NCBI GenBank assembly: GCA_017959645.1
Contig: JAGDAE010000142.1
Coordinates: forward strand, 1-8,337
From: Kiritimatiellia bacterium
GTDB taxonomy: Bacteria > Verrucomicrobiota > Kiritimatiellia > RFP12 > UBA1067
Length of the DNA: 8,337 nucleotides
Direction: 5' to 3'
Made by a program: the position numbers and the translations under genes. This document shows positions 7,096-8,337 of the stretch, piece by piece. The stretch's first letter is position 1. Each line of letters starts with the position of its first letter. The notes beneath the pieces are model-generated. The model was not told where the DNA came from. It searched no databases and saw only the letters and a program-made list of their open reading frames with translations.

Positions 7096-7464
7096 TTATC
7101 TCTTCACGAGCTTGCGGACCGCCTTGTGCGAGCAGAACGTGCGCTCGGTGTAGAGCTTCGCGCGCCAGCCGTTGCCCGGCTTGACGAGCTTGATCGCCTG
7201 TATCCAAGGCGAATTGAACGGAAACAGCTTCTCGACGCGTACCCCGTAGCTCTCGCGGCTGACCGTGAAGTTGCCCGAGGCGTTCTTGCGCCCGTTGTCG
7301 ATCGCGAGAACCTTGCCCTCGAAATCCTGGATGCGGAACTTGTCGCCTTCCTTGATCTTGATGGAGACGCGCACTATGTCGCCGGCGCGGAACTCGGGGA
7401 ATTTCTTCTCCGCGAGCTTCGACGTCTGTTCGGCGTTGATCTTGTCAATCAGTTTGATACCCAT
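7096..7464 (-). CDS. rplS: 50S ribosomal protein L19
   Basis: The product is 122 aa (family usually about 115). L19 sits at the 30S/50S interface of the large subunit. Recognisable blocks are FPEFRAGDIVRVSIKIKEG (22-40), KFRIQDFEGKVLA (42-54), SGNFTVSRESYGVRVEKLFPFNSPWI (63-88) and RAKLY (101-105). The segment after RAKLY usually reads YYLR...GKAAR; here it is replaced by a divergent basic tail containing TFCSHKAVRKLVKR, so the C-terminus is atypical while the core is normal. It has the best ribosome-binding site of the window. It lies directly after rpsP (11-bp gap) and before trmD (15-bp gap). Confidence 0.96.
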   Translation of the reverse strand: MGIKLIDKINAEQTSKLAEKKFPEFRAGDIVRVSIKIKEGDKFRIQDFEGKVLAIDNGRKNASGNFTVSRESYGVRVEKLFPFNSPWIQAIKLVKPGNGWRAKLYTERTFCSHKAVRKLVKR

Positions 7465-7467
7465 GAT

Positions 7468-7476
7468 TCACCTCCT
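7468..7476 (-). promoter_or_regulatory. Strong Shine-Dalgarno for rplS, abutting the rpsP stop
   Basis: The sequence AGGAGGTGA is a perfect anti-16S match, three bases before the ATG at 7464. Its first base shares position 7476 with the last base of the rpsP TGA stop, so the ribosome ending S16 is placed to start L19. It also confirms the rplS start. Confidence 0.9.
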
Positions 7477-7772
7477 CAGGCCGCGGGAGCCGCCTTCTTC
7501 GCCTTCGCCTTGGCCGCGTGATGGGGCTTGATCGCCGGATTCTTCGCGCGGCGGATCAGACTCGCCACGGTGGTGGACGGCTTGGCGCCCTTCGAGAGCC
7601 AGTAGTCGACTCTAGGCAGATCGAGCTTGAAGTTCTCGTCCTTGATCTGGGTGTCGTACCACCCGAGAATCTCGAGGAACTTGCCGTCGCGCGGGCTGCG
7701 CGAATCGGCCGCCACTATACGGTATGTCGCATGGTTCGTGCAACCGGTGCGACGCATTCTGAGCTTTACCAT
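7476..7772 (-). CDS. rpsP: 30S ribosomal protein S16
   Basis: The product is 98 aa, a component of the small subunit body that helps 30S assembly. The diagnostic N-terminal block is present: MVKLRMRRTG (1-10), TYRIVAADSRSPRDGKFLEILGWYD (16-40), then DLPRVDYWLSKGAKPSTTVASLIRR (51-75). The C-terminus is an Ala/Lys-rich tail (85-98), which is common and variable in this family. The ATG at 7772 is chosen because it begins the conserved MVKLR; the open frame extends 27 codons upstream without family similarity and across the promoter. The leader is purine-rich (GAAAGAAAAAGACA) rather than a classic Shine-Dalgarno. It is the first gene of the operon, about 30 bases from the predicted transcription start. 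Confidence 0.97.
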   Translation of the reverse strand: MVKLRMRRTGCTNHATYRIVAADSRSPRDGKFLEILGWYDTQIKDENFKLDLPRVDYWLSKGAKPSTTVASLIRRAKNPAIKPHHAAKAKAKKAAPAA

Positions 7773-7809
7773 TGTCTTTTTCTTTCTTTCGGTGAATGAA
7801 TTGGCGCGT

Positions 7810-7838
7810 AGTATATCATATCTGCCGCCGTCGCGCAA
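7810..7838 (-). promoter_or_regulatory. Sigma70-type promoter of the rpsP operon
   Basis: On the minus strand a -10 TATACT (7810-7815) and a -35 TTGCGC (7833-7838) are separated by exactly 17 bases. The predicted start is near 7803, giving a leader of about 30 nt to the rpsP ATG. It is an AT-rich island (GATATGATATACT) in otherwise GC-rich DNA, which supports it. Confidence 0.75.
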
Positions 7839-7886
7839 GGGGCAAAATGACAAACGAATGCGGCGATTCTGTCCTGTGAAGTCCTT

Positions 7887-7921
7887 AAAGCAAATGCAAG
7901 ATTACCTTGCGGTTAGGCTTT
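7887..7921 (-). repeat. Nested inverted repeat at the end of the 108-codon ORF
   Basis: An outer AAAGC/GCTTT pair (7887-7891, 7917-7921) encloses an inner perfect hairpin GCAAG-ATTAC-CTTGC (7896-7910). The stop of the 108-codon ORF (7902-7904) falls within the inner loop. No U-run follows on the minus strand, so it is not a classic terminator. It may be a structured 3' end. Confidence 0.4.
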
Positions 7922-8228
7922 GAGGATGCCGGGCGGGACTGAAAGTCGGGACATTTCCCGTATGTGGACAGACACCATGGAGGACGATCAAGCCCTTGGG
8001 AAGCCGATACCCGCCTTCCGGCGGGACGGGAAACGCCTTTCGGGGAGCTGCCCGATAGGCGTTTCTTCGTCCGCCCATACCGTGGTTTCGATCCTTCCAT
8101 ACCGAGGTTTCGATCCCTGTATACCGTGGTTTCTTCTTCGCCTCCTCGGCGGCCTTCGCGGCGGCGCAGAGCGTCTTGAGTTCCTTGACCTGATCGGTCG
8201 TGAGCGTGACTTTCCTGCTGTTCTTCAT
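7902..8228 (-). CDS. Hypothetical 108-aa protein, unknown family; coding status uncertain
   Basis: The start is credible: ATG at 8228 with Shine-Dalgarno AAAGGAAAG (8234-8242) five bases upstream. The N-terminus reads like a real small protein (residues 1-34, with TTDQVKELKTL and AAAKAAEEAKKK, a likely amphipathic basic helix). From residue 34 on, the character changes: the frame runs through three 22-bp tandem repeats and then DNA full of hairpins, giving a low-confidence peptide rich in Arg, Pro and Gly without visible domains. The 22-bp period is not a multiple of three, so the repeats do not encode a repeated peptide. Either only the first third is a true conserved domain, or the segment is an RNA element with a fortuitous frame. 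It lies upstream of, and in the same direction as, rpsP but before the rpsP promoter, so it is not clearly part of that operon. Confidence 0.4.
   Translation of the reverse strand: MKNSRKVTLTTDQVKELKTLCAAAKAAEEAKKKPRYTGIETSVWKDRNHGMGGRRNAYRAAPRKAFPVPPEGGYRLPKGLIVLHGVCPHTGNVPTFSPARHPQSLTAR
7937..7960 (-). repeat. Two adjacent small hairpins
   Basis: GACT-GAA-AGTC (7937-7947) shares one base with a perfect CGGGA-CATT-TCCCG hairpin (7947-7960). They are mutually exclusive at the shared base. Part of the structured block; no function assigned. Confidence 0.4.
8010..8025 (-). repeat. Short GC hairpin, 6-bp stem
   Basis: CCCGCC-TTCC-GGCGGG is a perfect 6-bp stem with a four-base loop (GGAA on the minus strand). 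It sits five bases from the larger hairpin at 8030-8065, so the two could stack as one RNA. Confidence 0.5.
8030..8065 (-). repeat. Strong bipartite hairpin, 9 bp + 5 bp stem
   Basis: On the minus strand the arms GAAACGCCT and AGGCGTTTC form a perfect 9-bp stem (8057-8065 with 8030-8038). A single A/A mismatch (8056, 8039) is followed by a second 5-bp stem TCGGG/CCCGA (8051-8055 with 8040-8044) closing a 6-base loop. This is the strongest inverted repeat I see in the window. There is no U-tract, so it is not a standard terminator. It may be an RNA structural element or a small dispersed palindrome. Confidence 0.65.
8068..8133 (-). repeat. Three tandem 22-bp repeats
   Basis: Units at 8112-8133, 8090-8111 and 8068-8089 (minus-strand order) share the core GAAACCNCGGTAT followed by a more variable nine-base tail; the first two units both end GGATC. 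The array is directly followed on the minus strand by AAGAAACGCC, the start of the adjacent hairpin, which resembles a decayed fourth unit. Total 66 bp, so the array preserves frame as a set although each unit alone would not. Confidence 0.8.
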
Positions 8229-8337
8229 TTTGTCTTTCCTTTCGGTTTCGGGTTTTTAGGGGTTGGGCGGGGGCGAAGGCCGAGACCATCGAACCTGACG
8301 TGCTGCCGGATGATGATTGTCCGGGTCTCGACGCATC
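8229..8337. other. Right-edge segment with no assigned gene
   Basis: Leader of the 108-codon ORF plus undefined sequence. An inverted repeat CGAGACC/GGTCTCG (8281-8287, 8324-8330) encloses part of a CCGGA/TCCGG pair (8306-8310, 8320-8324). A minus-strand frame open from the window edge ends in a TGA that overlaps the ATG at 8228 (ATGA), but its visible 35 or so codons are basic and low-complexity and are not convincing as a gene end. Confidence 0.3.

Noticed and set aside
7773..7853. Longer start for rpsP
   Set aside because: The 27 extra codons cover the promoter and leader and lack S16 similarity.
8068..8133. CRISPR array
   Set aside because: Units are only 22 bp, contiguous, with no unique spacers of normal length and no cas genes nearby.
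7964..8179. A 71-codon plus-strand frame in the repeat block
   Set aside because: No Shine-Dalgarno, Arg/Pro/Ser-rich composition, and explained as a shadow of the repeats and hairpins.

Overview
The window is a GC-rich bacterial chromosomal segment in which every convincing gene reads on the minus strand. The gene mix is a ribosomal and tRNA-modification cluster, a heat-shock chaperone, and secreted carbohydrate-type proteins (a GHL10/DUF187-like glycosidase and a LamG plus parallel beta-helix protein). It suggests a fermentative, polysaccharide-using member of the Verrucomicrobiota/Kiritimatiellota/Lentisphaerota group. That placement is an inference from gene style, not from a marker phylogeny.

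Layout in transcription order, right to left. The right end (about 7880-8337) is a poorly explained block. It holds a 108-codon ORF of unknown function with a good Shine-Dalgarno, three 22-bp tandem repeats, a strong bipartite hairpin (8030-8065) and several smaller hairpins. Next comes a clear sigma70-type promoter (7810-7838) and a run of genes: rpsP (S16), rplS (L19), trmD, a secreted GHL10-like glycoside hydrolase, a small beta-rich hypothetical protein, a compact YhiN/HI0933-type flavoprotein, a glyoxalase-II-like metallo-beta-lactamase hydrolase, and a secreted LamG plus beta-helix protein. After a 172-bp gap with its own promoter signals comes the start of dnaK, cut by the left edge.

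The first two junctions in the run have 11-15 bp gaps. From trmD onward all five junctions overlap (4, 7, 4, 13 and 4 bp), three of them as ATGA. The simplest reading is a single eight-gene transcript with translational coupling, starting at the rpsP promoter. It would tie core translation genes to envelope and secreted functions. The canonical rpsP-rimM-trmD-rplS order is altered here to rpsP-rplS-trmD, and no rimM is present.

The most unusual material is the repeat and hairpin block at 7880-8133. I cannot name a known RNA or mobile-element family for it. It could be a structured RNA, a small dispersed repeat, or a fast-evolving small gene. No rRNA, tRNA, CRISPR array, transposase or phage gene is seen.
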